The translations under genes were made by a program, and so were the position numbers. This document shows, piece after piece, positions 16,961-26,662 of a DNA stretch of 64,000 bases. Numbering within the stretch: the stretch's first letter is position 1; every line of letters starts with the position of its first letter. The notes below the pieces were generated by a model that made no database searches, had not been told where the DNA came from, and saw nothing but the letters and a program-made list of their open reading frames with translations. The DNA comes from Limnohabitans sp. 2KL-51 (GTDB lineage Bacteria > Pseudomonadota > Gammaproteobacteria > Burkholderiales > Burkholderiaceae_C), in contig NZ_NESJ01000016.1 in assembly GCF_003063645.1 (NCBI RefSeq), positions 46,185-110,184 on the forward strand. Direction: 5' to 3'.

Positions 16961-17779
16961 TCAAGTCAGTTTGACTTTGGACAGGTCAAAACTGGGTTTC
17001 GGGGTCTTCAGTTTCATGTTTTCCAGGGTTTGCACGATCAGCCCGGCCACGAAACTGTCCCGGTAAGGTTTGCTGTCGGCGGGCACCACGTACCACGGGG
17101 ATTCTGGCGTGCTGGTGGCGCTCAGGGCCGCTTCGTAGGCCTGGGTGAATTGGGGCCACAGTTCACGGTCGGCAAAATCCGAAGGCTGCAGTTTCCAATG
17201 TTTGCGCGGGTCGTCCAGCCGGGCTTGCAGGCGTTTCTTTTGCTCGGATTTGGAAATGTGCAAGTAGCACTTCAATACGCTGATGCCCGAGTCTTGCAGC
17301 AAAGACTCGAAGTGCAGGATGTTGTCGTACCGTTGTTGGCAAGCTGCCTCGTCAATCATGCCCCGAACGCGGGTAACCAGCACATCTTCATAGTGGCTGC
17401 GGTTGAAAATTACCATTTCGCCGCGCGCTGGGGCTTTGGCGTGGATGCGCCACAAAAAGTCATGGCGGCTTTCCAGCTCAGTGGGCACGCCAAAGGCTTC
17501 GGCTCGCACGCCCAAGGGGCTGACGTGGCTGAAAACGCTGCGGATCACGCCGTCCTTGCCCGCAGTGTCCATGCCCTGAAACACGACGAGCAAGCCCCGG
17601 GTTTTGGCCGCGTGCAGGGTGCTTTGCAGTTTGTTGAGCTGTTCCCCCAATTCGACCAACTGCTCCTCTAATGCGCTGCCCGAGGGCAGCCCTTTGGAGG
17701 GGGGCTCGGTGTCAAAGCCCGAAAGTTTGCATTGGCTCTGGGGTGAGACAAACCAAGGGGTGAAGTCATTGTGTTGCAT
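16961..17779 (-). CDS. Polyphosphate kinase 2 family protein (PPK2)
   Basis: 272 residues, single PPK2 domain. Walker A is FQGMDTAGKDG near residue 70, the lid region follows (FNRSHYEDVLVTRV), and Walker B-like hydrophobic stretches are visible. PPK2 enzymes use polyphosphate to phosphorylate nucleoside mono- or diphosphates. The subclass and nucleotide cannot be fixed here. It faces hiuH tail to tail and is probably monocistronic. A nucleotide link to purine breakdown is possible but not required. Confidence 0.92.
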   Translation of the reverse strand: MQHNDFTPWFVSPQSQCKLSGFDTEPPSKGLPSGSALEEQLVELGEQLNKLQSTLHAAKTRGLLVVFQGMDTAGKDGVIRSVFSHVSPLGVRAEAFGVPTELESRHDFLWRIHAKAPARGEMVIFNRSHYEDVLVTRVRGMIDEAACQQRYDNILHFESLLQDSGISVLKCYLHISKSEQKKRLQARLDDPRKHWKLQPSDFADRELWPQFTQAYEAALSATSTPESPWYVVPADSKPYRDSFVAGLIVQTLENMKLKTPKPSFDLSKVKLT

Positions 17780-17910
17780 GGCGAAAGTGTAGGCACTTTG
17801 TCAGTCCCACCCCAGTGGTTGGCGCAGCGGTTCATTTTTGAGGCATTCAATTGGGGTCTCTTTCCCATTTTTGGCTTTGCACACGGGACTCACTCGGCTA
17901 AGCTGCTGCC

Positions 17911-18507
17911 ATGTTGAGGTCTTTGATGTTCATTTTTACGATGGCTTTGTCGGCATGCGGCGGCGGGGACGGCGCGAGTTTTGCGCCTGCATCGGGCAAC
18001 ACGCATTGCGGTGTGAGCGTTGGCACCCTGCGCATATCAGGTGTGGTGACATCGGTGCACGACGGCGACACGATCACAGTGGGCGGCGAGTCGATTCGAC
18101 TGGCCAGCATCGACGCCCCTGAGTTGGATCAGGCCTATGGCCCATCGTCACGGGCGCATTTGGCCGCCATGGTCTTGGGCCAGAGCGTCACCGTCACTTA
18201 TGCCCAAAAAGACGCCTACGGCAGGGTGGTGGGCACTGTCTTCAAGTCCGATTGCAGCCAGGCCAACCTGAATCAAGTGACGTCGGGTGCGGCTTGGTAT
18301 TACGAGGCCTATCAATGCGAAATTGACATTCGGCAACGCCAAGCCTATTCAGCAGCACACGCAGCAGCACGCACCGCCAAAATGGGTTTGTGGGTCAACG
18401 CTGCGGTGGCCCCTTGGGTGCACCGCAACGGGGTGGAGGCCAAAGTGCCCGCTTCTTGCCCCAATGGGGATGGGGCTTCGAATAAATCGGGATCTGACCC
18501 CGTTTGA
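17911..18507 (+). CDS. Thermonuclease-like (SNase fold) lipoprotein
   Basis: 198 residues. The N terminus is a lipoprotein signal with lipobox ALSAC at residues 13-17. The SNase domain follows: [19 protein letters not shown], then [13 protein letters not shown], and [10 protein letters not shown]. The first Arg/Asp active-site positions are present as [10 protein letters not shown]. It is likely anchored outside the cytoplasm. The last eight residues (NKSGSDPV) are encoded by one arm and the spacer of an inverted repeat at 18481-18522, so the natural C terminus may have been altered by that element. Confidence 0.85.
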   Translation: MLRSLMFIFTMALSACGGGDGASFAPASGNTHCGVSVGTLRISGVVTSVHDGDTITVGGESIRLASIDAPELDQAYGPSSRAHLAAMVLGQSVTVTYAQKDAYGRVVGTVFKSDCSQANLNQVTSGAAWYYEAYQCEIDIRQRQAYSAAHAAARTAKMGLWVNAAVAPWVHRNGVEAKVPASCPNGDGASNKSGSDPV

Positions 18508-18522
18508 TGGCCCCGATTTATT
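18481..18522. repeat. 11-bp perfect inverted repeat across the nuclease stop codon
   Basis: AATAAATCGGG (18481-18491) pairs with CCCGATTTATT (18512-18522) around a 20-base spacer containing gatctgacccc. It spans the stop of the nuclease-like gene. It may be a terminator or a dispersed REP-like element that supplied the end of the reading frame. Confidence 0.5.
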
Positions 18523-18587
18523 GTCACGCTGGCGGCTGTCACCTTGACGCGACCGATCTAGCATCACCCTGCCAACCAGGAGACCGC

Positions 18588-19490
18588 ATGCCCGATTTTT
18601 CTACTCTGAGTATCCAGCCCGACCCGGCCAACCCCCGCGTTGCGCGCCTGCTGCTCAACCGGCCGGAGCGCCTGAACGCCATCAACGAAGAGACGCCTCG
18701 GGAAATCCGCGCTGCAGTGGAGTGGGCGAACGCCGATCCCTCGATTCACGTCATTGTGGTCGAAGGCGCGGGCAAAGGTTTTTGCGGCGGCTATGACCTG
18801 AGCATTTTCGGAGAAGGTGCCATCGACCACCCTTGTCAGCAGGAGCGCACGCCATGGGACCCGATGGTCGACTATGCCTACATGAAGCGCAATACAGAGG
18901 ACTTCATGAGCCTGTGGCGAAGCGCCAAACCGACCATTGCCAAGGTGCATGGCGCGGCGGTGGCTGGCGGCAGCGACATCGCGCTGTGCTGCGACCTGCT
19001 GGTCATGGCCGAGGACGCCCGCATCGGCTACATGCCCACCCGCGTCTGGGGTTGCCCCACCACGGCCATGTGGACCTACCGCCTGGGGCCCACGCGGGCC
19101 AAGCAGATGATGTTTACCGGCAATGTGATCGATGGGCGCACCGCCGCGGCGTGGGGCTTGGCCAACGAAGCGGTGCCTCAGAGCGAGCTGGAAACAGCCA
19201 CGATGGCATTGGCCAGCCGCATCGCCAGTGTGCCGTCGAGTCACCTGGCCATGCACAAGATGGTGGTCAACCAGGTGATGCTGGCCATGGGCCTGGAGCA
19301 GAGCCAGCAAATGGCAACGGTCTTCGACGGCATCACGCGCCACAACCCCGAAGGCATGTGGTTCCGCCGCCATGCGCAGGACCAGGGCTTCAAGTCGGCC
19401 GTTCAGTGGCGCGACAGCGGTCAGCCGATTCCAGAGGGGGACGAAGCCCGTGCGCTGATTCGGGAAATGGATGCGCGGCGCCAGCCCTGA
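18588..19490 (+). CDS. Crotonase (enoyl-CoA hydratase/isomerase) family protein
   Basis: 300 residues from the ATG at 18588, preceded by AGGAG with good spacing. Crotonase marks are [13 protein letters not shown], the first oxyanion loop [14 protein letters not shown] and the second loop [17 protein letters not shown]. Then come [18 protein letters not shown] and [19 protein letters not shown]. The usual hydratase glutamates are not obvious, so the exact reaction is open. It lies 79 bases upstream of xdhA in the same direction, possibly by chance. Confidence 0.9.
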   Translation: MPDFSTLSIQPDPANPRVARLLLNRPERLNAINEETPREIRAAVEWANADPSIHVIVVEGAGKGFCGGYDLSIFGEGAIDHPCQQERTPWDPMVDYAYMKRNTEDFMSLWRSAKPTIAKVHGAAVAGGSDIALCCDLLVMAEDARIGYMPTRVWGCPTTAMWTYRLGPTRAKQMMFTGNVIDGRTAAAWGLANEAVPQSELETATMALASRIASVPSSHLAMHKMVVNQVMLAMGLEQSQQMATVFDGITRHNPEGMWFRRHAQDQGFKSAVQWRDSGQPIPEGDEARALIREMDARRQP

Positions 19491-19569
19491 GCGTTTTAAA
19501 AAATCCCGCCAGCCCAGGCCCCGCTTACTTAGAATGGGGTCCTACCGTTTATTTACCCCTCCCCGCACC

Positions 19570-21033
19570 ATGACCCAAGTCACCAACTCTGTGCGCTTTG
19601 TACTCGACGGCCGCATCGTCGAAGCCCAAGGCAAGCGCCGCACCACCACTGTTCTGGATTACCTGCGCGAGCAACTGCACCGCACCGGGACCAAAGAGGG
19701 CTGCGCCGAAGGCGATTGCGGCGCTTGTGTGGTCATGGTGGGTGAACTCAACGCCGCTGGCACAGGGGTGGACTATGTGGCCACCAATGCGTGTATTCAG
19801 TTGCTGCCATCGCTCGATGGCAAATCCATCAAGACGGTGGAGAGCTTGAAAAAAGCCGATGGTTCGATGCACCCGGTGCAAGAAGAAATGGTCAAGTGCC
19901 ACGGCTCGCAGTGCGGTTTTTGCACGCCCGGCATCGTGATGAGCTTGGTGAACATGGTGCAAACCAATACCTCGCCCGCGCGTCAAGACATCACCGACGC
20001 CCTGAGCGGCAACTTGTGCCGTTGTACCGGCTACGCGCCCATCATCGATGCCGCTGCCAAGGCCTGCGAGAAAAAAGCAGCTTTGAAGTTGGACGACAGC
20101 GCCGACCTGCCGTTGCTAAAAGAAATCAAGCGATCCAGCGTGCCCACCTTGAGCCTGGACGGCGACATCATCGTGCAGCCGGTGGTTCGCACCAAGAAGG
20201 GCAACGAGTTTGTCTCGCCCGCCACCTTGACCGAAGTCGCCGACTATTTGTTGAAGAACCCCACCACCACTTTGCTGGCGGGCAGCACCGAAATTGGCCT
20301 GCAGGTGAACAAGCAGTTCAGCCGACCTGACCACATCATGTATCTGGGCAATGTGGCCGAGCTGCGTCAGGTCAAAGAAACCGACCAGGTCTGGCGCATT
20401 GGCGCAGCCGTGTCGCTGACGCAAGTCGAGGCGCTGGTCGCCAAGGCCTACCCCGACTTCACCGAGGTGCTGCGGCGCTTTGGTTCGCCCCCCATCCGGT
20501 CCACCGCCACGCTGGCGGGCAACATCGCCAACGGCTCGCCGATTGGCGACACCATGCCTTGCCTGATGGCGTTGGGTGCCAGCTTGGTGCTGCGCCGGGG
20601 CGAAAAGACCCGCAAGGTGCTGCTGGACAACTTCTACACGGGCATGAAGAAAAACGTGATGGAGCCCGGAGAGTTCATCGAAGCCGTCGAATTGCCCAAG
20701 CCCGTGGCCGGCCAGGTGTTCCGCGCGCACAAGGTCAGTAAGCGTTTTGAGCAAGACATTTCGGCCACCTGCGCTGCCATCAGCTATGCGCTGAAAGGCG
20801 GCAAGTTGTCGGGTGTGAAGTTGGCCTACAACGGCTTGGCGCCTTCGCCCTGCCGTGCGCTCAAGCTGGAGGCCGTGCTGGAAGGTCGCGTGCCATCCGA
20901 GGTGACAGCGGCCGATCTGGATGCGGCGATTGCCGCCAGCTTTACGGCCCGCGACGGCTTGCGTGCCACATGGGCCTACCGTGCCTTGGTGGCCCGCAAC
21001 TTGGCTTTGGAATTCATCGAAGAACAATCTTAA
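19570..21033 (+). CDS. xdhA: Xanthine dehydrogenase small subunit (2Fe-2S and FAD domains)
   Basis: 487 residues from the ATG at 19570. The first 2Fe-2S cluster ligands are in CAEGDCGACVVM (about residues 45-53). The second cluster is in CHGSQCGFCTPG and NLCRCTGY. The FAD domain shows LLAGSTEIGLQVNK and then the CO-dehydrogenase flavoprotein core GSPPIRSTATLAGNIANGSP. It passes electrons from the Mo centre of XdhB to NAD. xdhB follows after 64 bases; the gap holds a small hairpin (21053-21067) and the xdhB ribosome-binding site. Confidence 0.96.
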   Translation: MTQVTNSVRFVLDGRIVEAQGKRRTTTVLDYLREQLHRTGTKEGCAEGDCGACVVMVGELNAAGTGVDYVATNACIQLLPSLDGKSIKTVESLKKADGSMHPVQEEMVKCHGSQCGFCTPGIVMSLVNMVQTNTSPARQDITDALSGNLCRCTGYAPIIDAAAKACEKKAALKLDDSADLPLLKEIKRSSVPTLSLDGDIIVQPVVRTKKGNEFVSPATLTEVADYLLKNPTTTLLAGSTEIGLQVNKQFSRPDHIMYLGNVAELRQVKETDQVWRIGAAVSLTQVEALVAKAYPDFTEVLRRFGSPPIRSTATLAGNIANGSPIGDTMPCLMALGASLVLRRGEKTRKVLLDNFYTGMKKNVMEPGEFIEAVELPKPVAGQVFRAHKVSKRFEQDISATCAAISYALKGGKLSGVKLAYNGLAPSPCRALKLEAVLEGRVPSEVTAADLDAAIAASFTARDGLRATWAYRALVARNLALEFIEEQS

Positions 21034-21097
21034 AACCTGGGGATAGACCAATATTTGCGCAGCAAATTTGCTCTGCCAACTCACTCTAGAGGCAAAA

Positions 21098-23470
21098 ATG
21101 AACGCTCCTACCGCACTCAAAAACCTGCTGCCTGTCTCAGGTGTCCAACAGGGCAAAGAGCTGGTGCACGAGTCCGCGCATCTGCACGTCACAGGCTCGG
21201 CCACCTACATTGACGACATCCCCGAGCACGCAGGCACTTTGTATGCCGCGCTCATCTTGTCTCCTGTGGCGCATGGTGAGCTGATCGGCGACGGCATTGA
21301 CCGCGCAGCCATCTTGCGTGAGCACGGCGTGGTGGCGGTTTACACCGCCAAAGACATTCCCGGCGAAAACAACTGCGGCCCCATCGTGCACGACGATCCG
21401 TTCCTCGCCGCTGGCAAGGTCGAGTTCATTGGCCAAGCCGTGGCCGTGGTCGTGGCGCGCGACATGCTGTATGCCCGCGAAGCCGCTCACAAAGCCAAGG
21501 TGCTGGTGAACGAACTCAAGCCCATCTTGACGGTGGAAGAGGCCATGGAAGCGGGCAGCTTCATCATGCCGGCCAAGGGCATCACCCGAGGTGATGCAGC
21601 AGCAGCCATCGCCAACGCGCCCCACAAGATCAAGGGCACGACCCGCACCGGCCAGCAAGAGCAGTTTTACCTTGAAGGCCAAATCACTTACGCGGTGCCC
21701 AAAGAAGACGGCCAGCTCACGCTGTACGTGTCAACCCAGCACCCTGACGGCAACCAGCGCGAAGCCGCGCACGCCCTGAACCTGCACACCAACGATGTGG
21801 AGGTGATCTGCCGCCGAATGGGTGGCGGCTTTGGTGGCAAAGAGGGTAATGCCAGCATCTTCAGCCAAAGCGCCGCGCTGGCTGCGCACAAGCTGCAAAA
21901 GCCCGTCAAGCTGCGCGTCAACCGCGACGACGACATGACCATCACTGGCAAGCGCCACGATTTCCGCATCGACTATGAAGTGGGCTTTGACGACAACGGT
22001 CGCGTACTGGGCGCCAACATCACGCTCATGTCGCGCTGCGGCTACAGCACCGATTACTCGGGCCCTGTGAATGATCGTGCTTGCTTGCACATCGACAACA
22101 CTTACCACCTGCCCGCGCTCAAGCTGGTCAGCCACCGCTGCAAAACCAACACCCAAAGCGCCACCGCTTTCCGTGGCTTTGGCGGCCCACAAGGCATGTT
22201 CGGCATCGAGACGGTGATGGACGAGATCGCCATGACTTTGGGCAAAGACCCACTGCAAGTGCGCAAGCTCAACCTCTACAAAGACCCCGCCATCAGTGGC
22301 ACACCCGACACCATGACCACCCAATACAACCAGCTCATCGAAGACTGGGTGGGCGACCAGGTGATCGACCAGGTGGAGCAGGAATCGAAATACACCGAGC
22401 GCCGCGCGCAGATTCAAGCCTTCAACGCCAAGAGCAAAACCCGCAAGCGTGGTTTGTCATTGGTGCCACTGAAGTTCGGCATCAGCTTCACCGCCACGCA
22501 CCTCAATCAAGGCGGCGCGCTGTTGGTGATTTACATGGATGGCTCAGTCAGCTGCAACCACGGCGGCACCGAAATGGGCCAGGGCCTCAACACCAAGATG
22601 GCACAAGTCTGTGCTGATGGTTTGGGCATCAGCGTGGACCATGTGCGGATCACCGCGACTGACTCGCAAAAAGTGCCCAACGCGTCAGCCACCTCCGCAT
22701 CGAGCGGTGCCGACATCAATGGCGCGGCCATCATGAACGCGACGATGCAAATGCGCGAGCGCTTAAAGCCTGTGGCCGCCCGCATGCTGGGCTGCCAGGC
22801 TGACGACGTGGCTTTTGCTAACAACGAGCTGCACGATGGCTCGAATCCAGAGGGCAAGTCGGTCAAGTGGACCGATGTGACCAAGCAAGCGTATATGGAG
22901 CGTGTCGGCTTGTCGGTCACGGGCTTTTACATGACGCCCGAAATCAAATACGACTTCGCAACCCTGAATGGCCGTGCTTTCTATTACTACTGCTACGGCG
23001 CGGCCGTGAGCGAAGTGGAGATCGACACCCGCACCGGCGAGTGGTGGCTCAAAGCCGTGGACATCGTGCACGACGTGGGCCGCAGCATCAACCCCGCTCT
23101 GGACAAAGGCCAGATCGAAGGCGCTTTTGTGCAAGGCATGGGCTGGCTCACCATGGAAGAGTGCATTTGGGACAAAAAAGGCAAGCTGCTCACGCATGGC
23201 CCCAGCACTTACAAAATTCCGGTGGCGGGGGACATTCCAGAGCACTTTAAAGTGACGCTGTTCGACAACGCCAACTTGAAGCCCACGCCTTTCAACAGCA
23301 AGGCCACGGGCGAGCCGCCGTTGATGCTGGGCTTGTCAACTTTCTTCGCCCTGCGTGATGCGGTGGCCGCCAGCGCCGATCACAAGGCGGTGGTGTATTT
23401 GGACGCCCCAGCCACGCCTGAGCGCATCTTGATGGCTTGCGAAAAAGCCAAGGCCACTGCAGGGTTGTGA
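21098..23470 (+). CDS. xdhB: Xanthine dehydrogenase large subunit (molybdopterin-binding)
   Basis: 790 residues from the ATG at 21098, preceded by AGAGG. Hallmarks are GSATYIDDIPE near the N terminus, CRRMGGGFGGKE and FRGFGGPQGMFGIE with the substrate-binding Arg. Then come GGTEMGQGLNTKMAQ for the cofactor and the catalytic Glu within KATGEPPLMLGLS. It hydroxylates hypoxanthine and xanthine to urate. It forms a heterotetramer with XdhA; XdhC, encoded 4 kb downstream, inserts the sulfurated cofactor. Confidence 0.97.
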   Translation: MNAPTALKNLLPVSGVQQGKELVHESAHLHVTGSATYIDDIPEHAGTLYAALILSPVAHGELIGDGIDRAAILREHGVVAVYTAKDIPGENNCGPIVHDDPFLAAGKVEFIGQAVAVVVARDMLYAREAAHKAKVLVNELKPILTVEEAMEAGSFIMPAKGITRGDAAAAIANAPHKIKGTTRTGQQEQFYLEGQITYAVPKEDGQLTLYVSTQHPDGNQREAAHALNLHTNDVEVICRRMGGGFGGKEGNASIFSQSAALAAHKLQKPVKLRVNRDDDMTITGKRHDFRIDYEVGFDDNGRVLGANITLMSRCGYSTDYSGPVNDRACLHIDNTYHLPALKLVSHRCKTNTQSATAFRGFGGPQGMFGIETVMDEIAMTLGKDPLQVRKLNLYKDPAISGTPDTMTTQYNQLIEDWVGDQVIDQVEQESKYTERRAQIQAFNAKSKTRKRGLSLVPLKFGISFTATHLNQGGALLVIYMDGSVSCNHGGTEMGQGLNTKMAQVCADGLGISVDHVRITATDSQKVPNASATSASSGADINGAAIMNATMQMRERLKPVAARMLGCQADDVAFANNELHDGSNPEGKSVKWTDVTKQAYMERVGLSVTGFYMTPEIKYDFATLNGRAFYYYCYGAAVSEVEIDTRTGEWWLKAVDIVHDVGRSINPALDKGQIEGAFVQGMGWLTMEECIWDKKGKLLTHGPSTYKIPVAGDIPEHFKVTLFDNANLKPTPFNSKATGEPPLMLGLSTFFALRDAVAASADHKAVVYLDAPATPERILMACEKAKATAGL

Positions 23471-23545
23471 TGCGTTGAGCCGGATGCCTGAAATGGTTTC
23501 AGGCATCCTGTCATTTTGATCCCCATAGCCCACAGGAGCAGGCCC

Positions 23546-23728
23546 ATGTCAGACGATCCACGGTGCTGCGGCACTGGCACTTGCATCATCAACGCCGAAG
23601 GCCAGTGCTGGTGTGGCCAGCGCTGGGATGGCGAGAAGATGTGTTTCACGGCAGAACCTGCGCCAGCGAAATCCCAATCTCAAAACGCCGAACCCTCCCA
23701 TCAGCCTTCTCGCGCTGGGCAAGACTGA
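23546..23728 (+). CDS. Small cysteine-rich protein of unknown function
   Basis: 60 residues from an ATG at 23546 with a good CAGGAG upstream. The first half carries six cysteines: RCCGTGTCII, then CWCGQRWDG and MC. The rest is a polar Ala/Ser/Pro tail. The compact Cys/Gly pattern suggests metal or iron-sulfur binding or disulfides. It follows xdhB by 75 bases in the same direction, so a role with the dehydrogenase or its assembly is conceivable. I do not recognise a named family. Confidence 0.7.
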   Translation: MSDDPRCCGTGTCIINAEGQCWCGQRWDGEKMCFTAEPAPAKSQSQNAEPSHQPSRAGQD

Positions 23729-23806
23729 GCTCTGCCCAAGCATGACCCGCAGCCCACAACCGTTTGAGATTTTGCAGAGTTTGCAGCAGGGCACAAGGTC
23801 ACCACA

Positions 23807-25075
23807 GTGACCTCTTCAGCCACTCCATCCCCTCCCGCCATGCACTGGCGCGACCCGTTCCTGGTGCGGAGTTTTCGTTTCCAGTGGCCTGCTGATCTGA
23901 CCACGTCCTGGGCTTTCGAGATGGAGACCATCGTGCTGGGCTGGTTCATCCTGGTCGAGTCGGGCTCGGTAATGATGCTGGTGGTGTTTGGCTCCTTGCA
24001 ATACTTGGGCTCTTTGGTTTCCCCCATGTTTGGCGTGGTGGGTGATCGGCTGGGTTACCGCCGCATGCTGTATTTGTCGCGTGCTCTGTATGCGGCGCTG
24101 GCCGCCACCTTCATGCTGCTGGCCTGGGTGCAAGCCCTCACGCCCGTGATCGTGCTGGTCATAGCTGCTCTGGCAGGCCTGGTGCGCCCCTCGGACATGA
24201 TGATGCGCAACGCCTTGATCGCTCAGACCTTGCCGCCCCGGCATTTGCTCGGGGCGCTGGGCATCTCCCGCATCACCTCGGATTCTGCCCGCATTGCGGG
24301 TGCCTTGGCGGGCGCGGGCGTGGTGGCCTGGTTGGGCATGACTTGGGCATATGCGCTGATCACCGCGCTTTACTCGCTCAGCTTTGTGCTGTCTCGTGGC
24401 GTGTCTGATGGGCCTGCACAAACTGCCGTCATAGATGCCCCACGCCTATCGCCTGTGCGCGACTTGCAGCTGGCCTTTGGCTATGTGTGGACCCGTCCGG
24501 TGCTGATGGCCGCCATGGCCTTGGCGTTTTTGGCCAACCTGTTGGCCTTTCCCTTCTCATTGGGCTTGCTGCCTTATGTGGCCAAAAACATTTACCTGAC
24601 CGACCAGACGGGTCTCGGCTGGCTGGGCGCCAGCTTTGCTTTTGGTGGCCTGGTGGGCTCGGTGGTGCTCAGTTCGCACCGATTTGCGTTTCGCGCCGCG
24701 CAAACCATGGTGCTGGCCGGGGCGGTTTGGTTTGCGGTGGATGTGCTGTTCGCCTTCAGCACGCATCTGGGTGTGGGCATGGCCTTGCTGTGCTTGGCCG
24801 GCCTGGCGCAAAGCTTGAGCATGACGCCGCTGGCGGCCGTGATGCTGCGCGCCACAGAGCCCGCTTACCGCGGCCGTGTGATGGGCATGCGCATGCTGGC
24901 CATCTGGGGTTTGCCATTGGGCCTGCTGCTGTCGGGCCCGCTGATTGACCGCTGGGGTTATGCCGCCACTGCCGGCATGTATTCGGCCCTGGGGTTACTG
25001 TTGACTGGTGCCATGGCGGTGTACTGGCGTTCGCACATTTGGGACCGCAAAGCCCCGGCCAATGCACCTTTGTGA
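23807..25075 (+). CDS. Major facilitator superfamily transporter (MFS_3/EntS-like)
   Basis: 422 residues with about 12 hydrophobic helices, starting at a GTG with AAGG eight bases upstream. The motif GVVGDRLGYRRMLYLSR after helix 2 is the MFS loop 2-3 signature; LRATEPAYRGRVMGMRMLA is typical of the EntS-like branch. Members often export siderophores or drugs. The substrate is unknown. It lies between the xdhB region and a second, different MFS gene; a purine link is not shown. Confidence 0.85.
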   Translation: MTSSATPSPPAMHWRDPFLVRSFRFQWPADLTTSWAFEMETIVLGWFILVESGSVMMLVVFGSLQYLGSLVSPMFGVVGDRLGYRRMLYLSRALYAALAATFMLLAWVQALTPVIVLVIAALAGLVRPSDMMMRNALIAQTLPPRHLLGALGISRITSDSARIAGALAGAGVVAWLGMTWAYALITALYSLSFVLSRGVSDGPAQTAVIDAPRLSPVRDLQLAFGYVWTRPVLMAAMALAFLANLLAFPFSLGLLPYVAKNIYLTDQTGLGWLGASFAFGGLVGSVVLSSHRFAFRAAQTMVLAGAVWFAVDVLFAFSTHLGVGMALLCLAGLAQSLSMTPLAAVMLRATEPAYRGRVMGMRMLAIWGLPLGLLLSGPLIDRWGYAATAGMYSALGLLLTGAMAVYWRSHIWDRKAPANAPL

Positions 25076-25181
25076 CGCGCAGCCTGATGCGCCCCCGCTG
25101 TGACCAAAGCGACACCGTTCCATCGGCCTTGGGCGCACATTATGGATTCGACACGATGAAAAAGACACATCAGAGTCATCT

Positions 25182-25333
25182 AAATGCGTGTCATCCTGGA
25201 AATGCGTGTCATCCTGGGCGAAGACCCGGGATCCATTGCACCGCGCTGCCCTTTGCAAACCTTGGCTTTGCGCTCTGGATCCCGGCTCAAGGCCGGGACG
25301 ACGAGATAAAAAGGCCGGGATGACAAAATAAAA
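25182..25333. repeat. Dispersed palindromic element with an 18-bp tandem duplication
   Basis: AAATGCGTGTCATCCTGG occurs twice in direct tandem (25182-25199 and 25200-25217). After it CCGGGATCCA (25226-25235) pairs with TGGATCCCGG (25276-25285). The flanks (GTCATCCTGG... and ...GGCCGGGACGAC) also pair. A third partial copy is at 25311-25325. It has the look of the GTCATCC-type intergenic palindromes of beta- and gammaproteobacteria. The gap 25076-25383 holds no gene. Confidence 0.6.
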
Positions 25334-25383
25334 AGGCCGAGATGCCAAATCTGAAAGCATCAAGTCGAAAGCGAATAGCAACC

Positions 25384-26610
25384 ATGACCACCTTGACCTC
25401 TTCTGCCGACACTGTGCCCGAACCAAACGCTGACCACCCCCGCGTGGTGCGGGGCTTGCTCAACATCGCGCACGCCTTGGACCATTTGTTCTTGCTGATT
25501 TTTGCGGCGGCAGTCAGCACCATCGCGACCGACATGGGACTGGCCCAGTGGCAAGACCTCATGCCCTATGGCGCGGGAGCGTTCTTCATGTTCGGTCTGG
25601 GTTCTTTGCCAGCCGGGCGATTGGGCGATTTGTGGGGCCGCCGCAGCATGATGCTGATCTTCTTTTTTGGCATTGGTACGGCGTCCATCCTCACGGCGTT
25701 CACCCAAACGCCTTGGCAACTGGCCATAAGCCTGACGCTGATCGGCGTGTTTGCATCCATTTACCACCCTGTGGGCATTCCGATGTTGCTGGAACGCTCG
25801 TCCAATCCTGGGGCGACGATTGGTTTCAATGGCCTGGCGGGCAACTTGGGCGTGGCGGTGGCGGCCTTGCTCACGGGTTTTCTGATTCAGTGGCAGGGCT
25901 GGCGTGCGGCCTTTGTGGTGCCGGGTGTGTTGGCCTTGGTCTGCGGCTGGGTGTTTGCCCGCGCTTGTCCGCAAGAGTTGTCATCGCCCGCCAAACGCAA
26001 AGGCGGCGCCAAGGTCAGCCTGCCCGCGCCGATGTTGGCGCGTGCACTGGTGGTGATGACGGCAGCGGCCGTCACCAGCAGCGTGTTGTTCAACTTCACC
26101 ACCAACGGCAATGGGCCTTTGATCACCGAGCGCTTCAAGGGCGTGATGGAAGACCCTGCCAGCTTGGGCCTGTTGCTGGCCTTGGTTTACGCCGTGGCTT
26201 CGGTGGCCCAGGTGGTGGTGGGGCACCTGATCAACCGTTTCCCGCTCAAACACTTTTTCATGTTCATGGTGATGGCGCAGATCCCCATGCTGGTGCTGGC
26301 CTCTCAGGCACAGGGGTGGTGGCTGTTTGCGGCGCTGATTGGCGTGATGGTATTCATCTTCGGGGCGATTCCCTTCACCGATTTCATGATCGCCCGCTAT
26401 GTAGACGACCGCCTGCGTTCACGCGTCTCGGGCATGCGTTTGGGCGTGTCGTTCGCGGTGAGCTCCTTGTCGGTCTGGGCCTTGGGGCCGGTGGTCAAGG
26501 CCATGGGCTTTGGCAGCTCGCTCTTGCTGCTGGCGGGTTTTTCGGTGGCCACCACGCTCATTTTGACTTTGCTGCCCGGGGCGGCGCACGAGCAGACGAC
26601 ACCGGCCTGA
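25384..26610 (+). CDS. Major facilitator superfamily transporter
   Basis: 408 residues from the ATG at 25384. A start at 25342 is also possible, but its extra codons come partly from the palindromic element. About 12 membrane helices are visible, with the MFS motif SLPAGRLGDLWGRRSM after helix 2 and the helix 4-5 stretch GVFASIYHPVGIPMLLE. The substrate is unknown. It differs from the MFS gene upstream, so the pair is not a recent duplication. Confidence 0.85.
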   Translation: MTTLTSSADTVPEPNADHPRVVRGLLNIAHALDHLFLLIFAAAVSTIATDMGLAQWQDLMPYGAGAFFMFGLGSLPAGRLGDLWGRRSMMLIFFFGIGTASILTAFTQTPWQLAISLTLIGVFASIYHPVGIPMLLERSSNPGATIGFNGLAGNLGVAVAALLTGFLIQWQGWRAAFVVPGVLALVCGWVFARACPQELSSPAKRKGGAKVSLPAPMLARALVVMTAAAVTSSVLFNFTTNGNGPLITERFKGVMEDPASLGLLLALVYAVASVAQVVVGHLINRFPLKHFFMFMVMAQIPMLVLASQAQGWWLFAALIGVMVFIFGAIPFTDFMIARYVDDRLRSRVSGMRLGVSFAVSSLSVWALGPVVKAMGFGSSLLLLAGFSVATTLILTLLPGAAHEQTTPA

Positions 26611-26662
26611 GGCTTGTCTTGGGCCTGAGCTTGTCTGGCCTCAGTCGTCCCAATAGTTCTGA

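Noticed and set aside
21053..21067. Hairpin ATTTGC-GCA-GCAAAT between xdhA and xdhB as a molybdenum cofactor riboswitch
   Set aside because: It is far too small and simple for a Moco riboswitch; at most an mRNA stability element.
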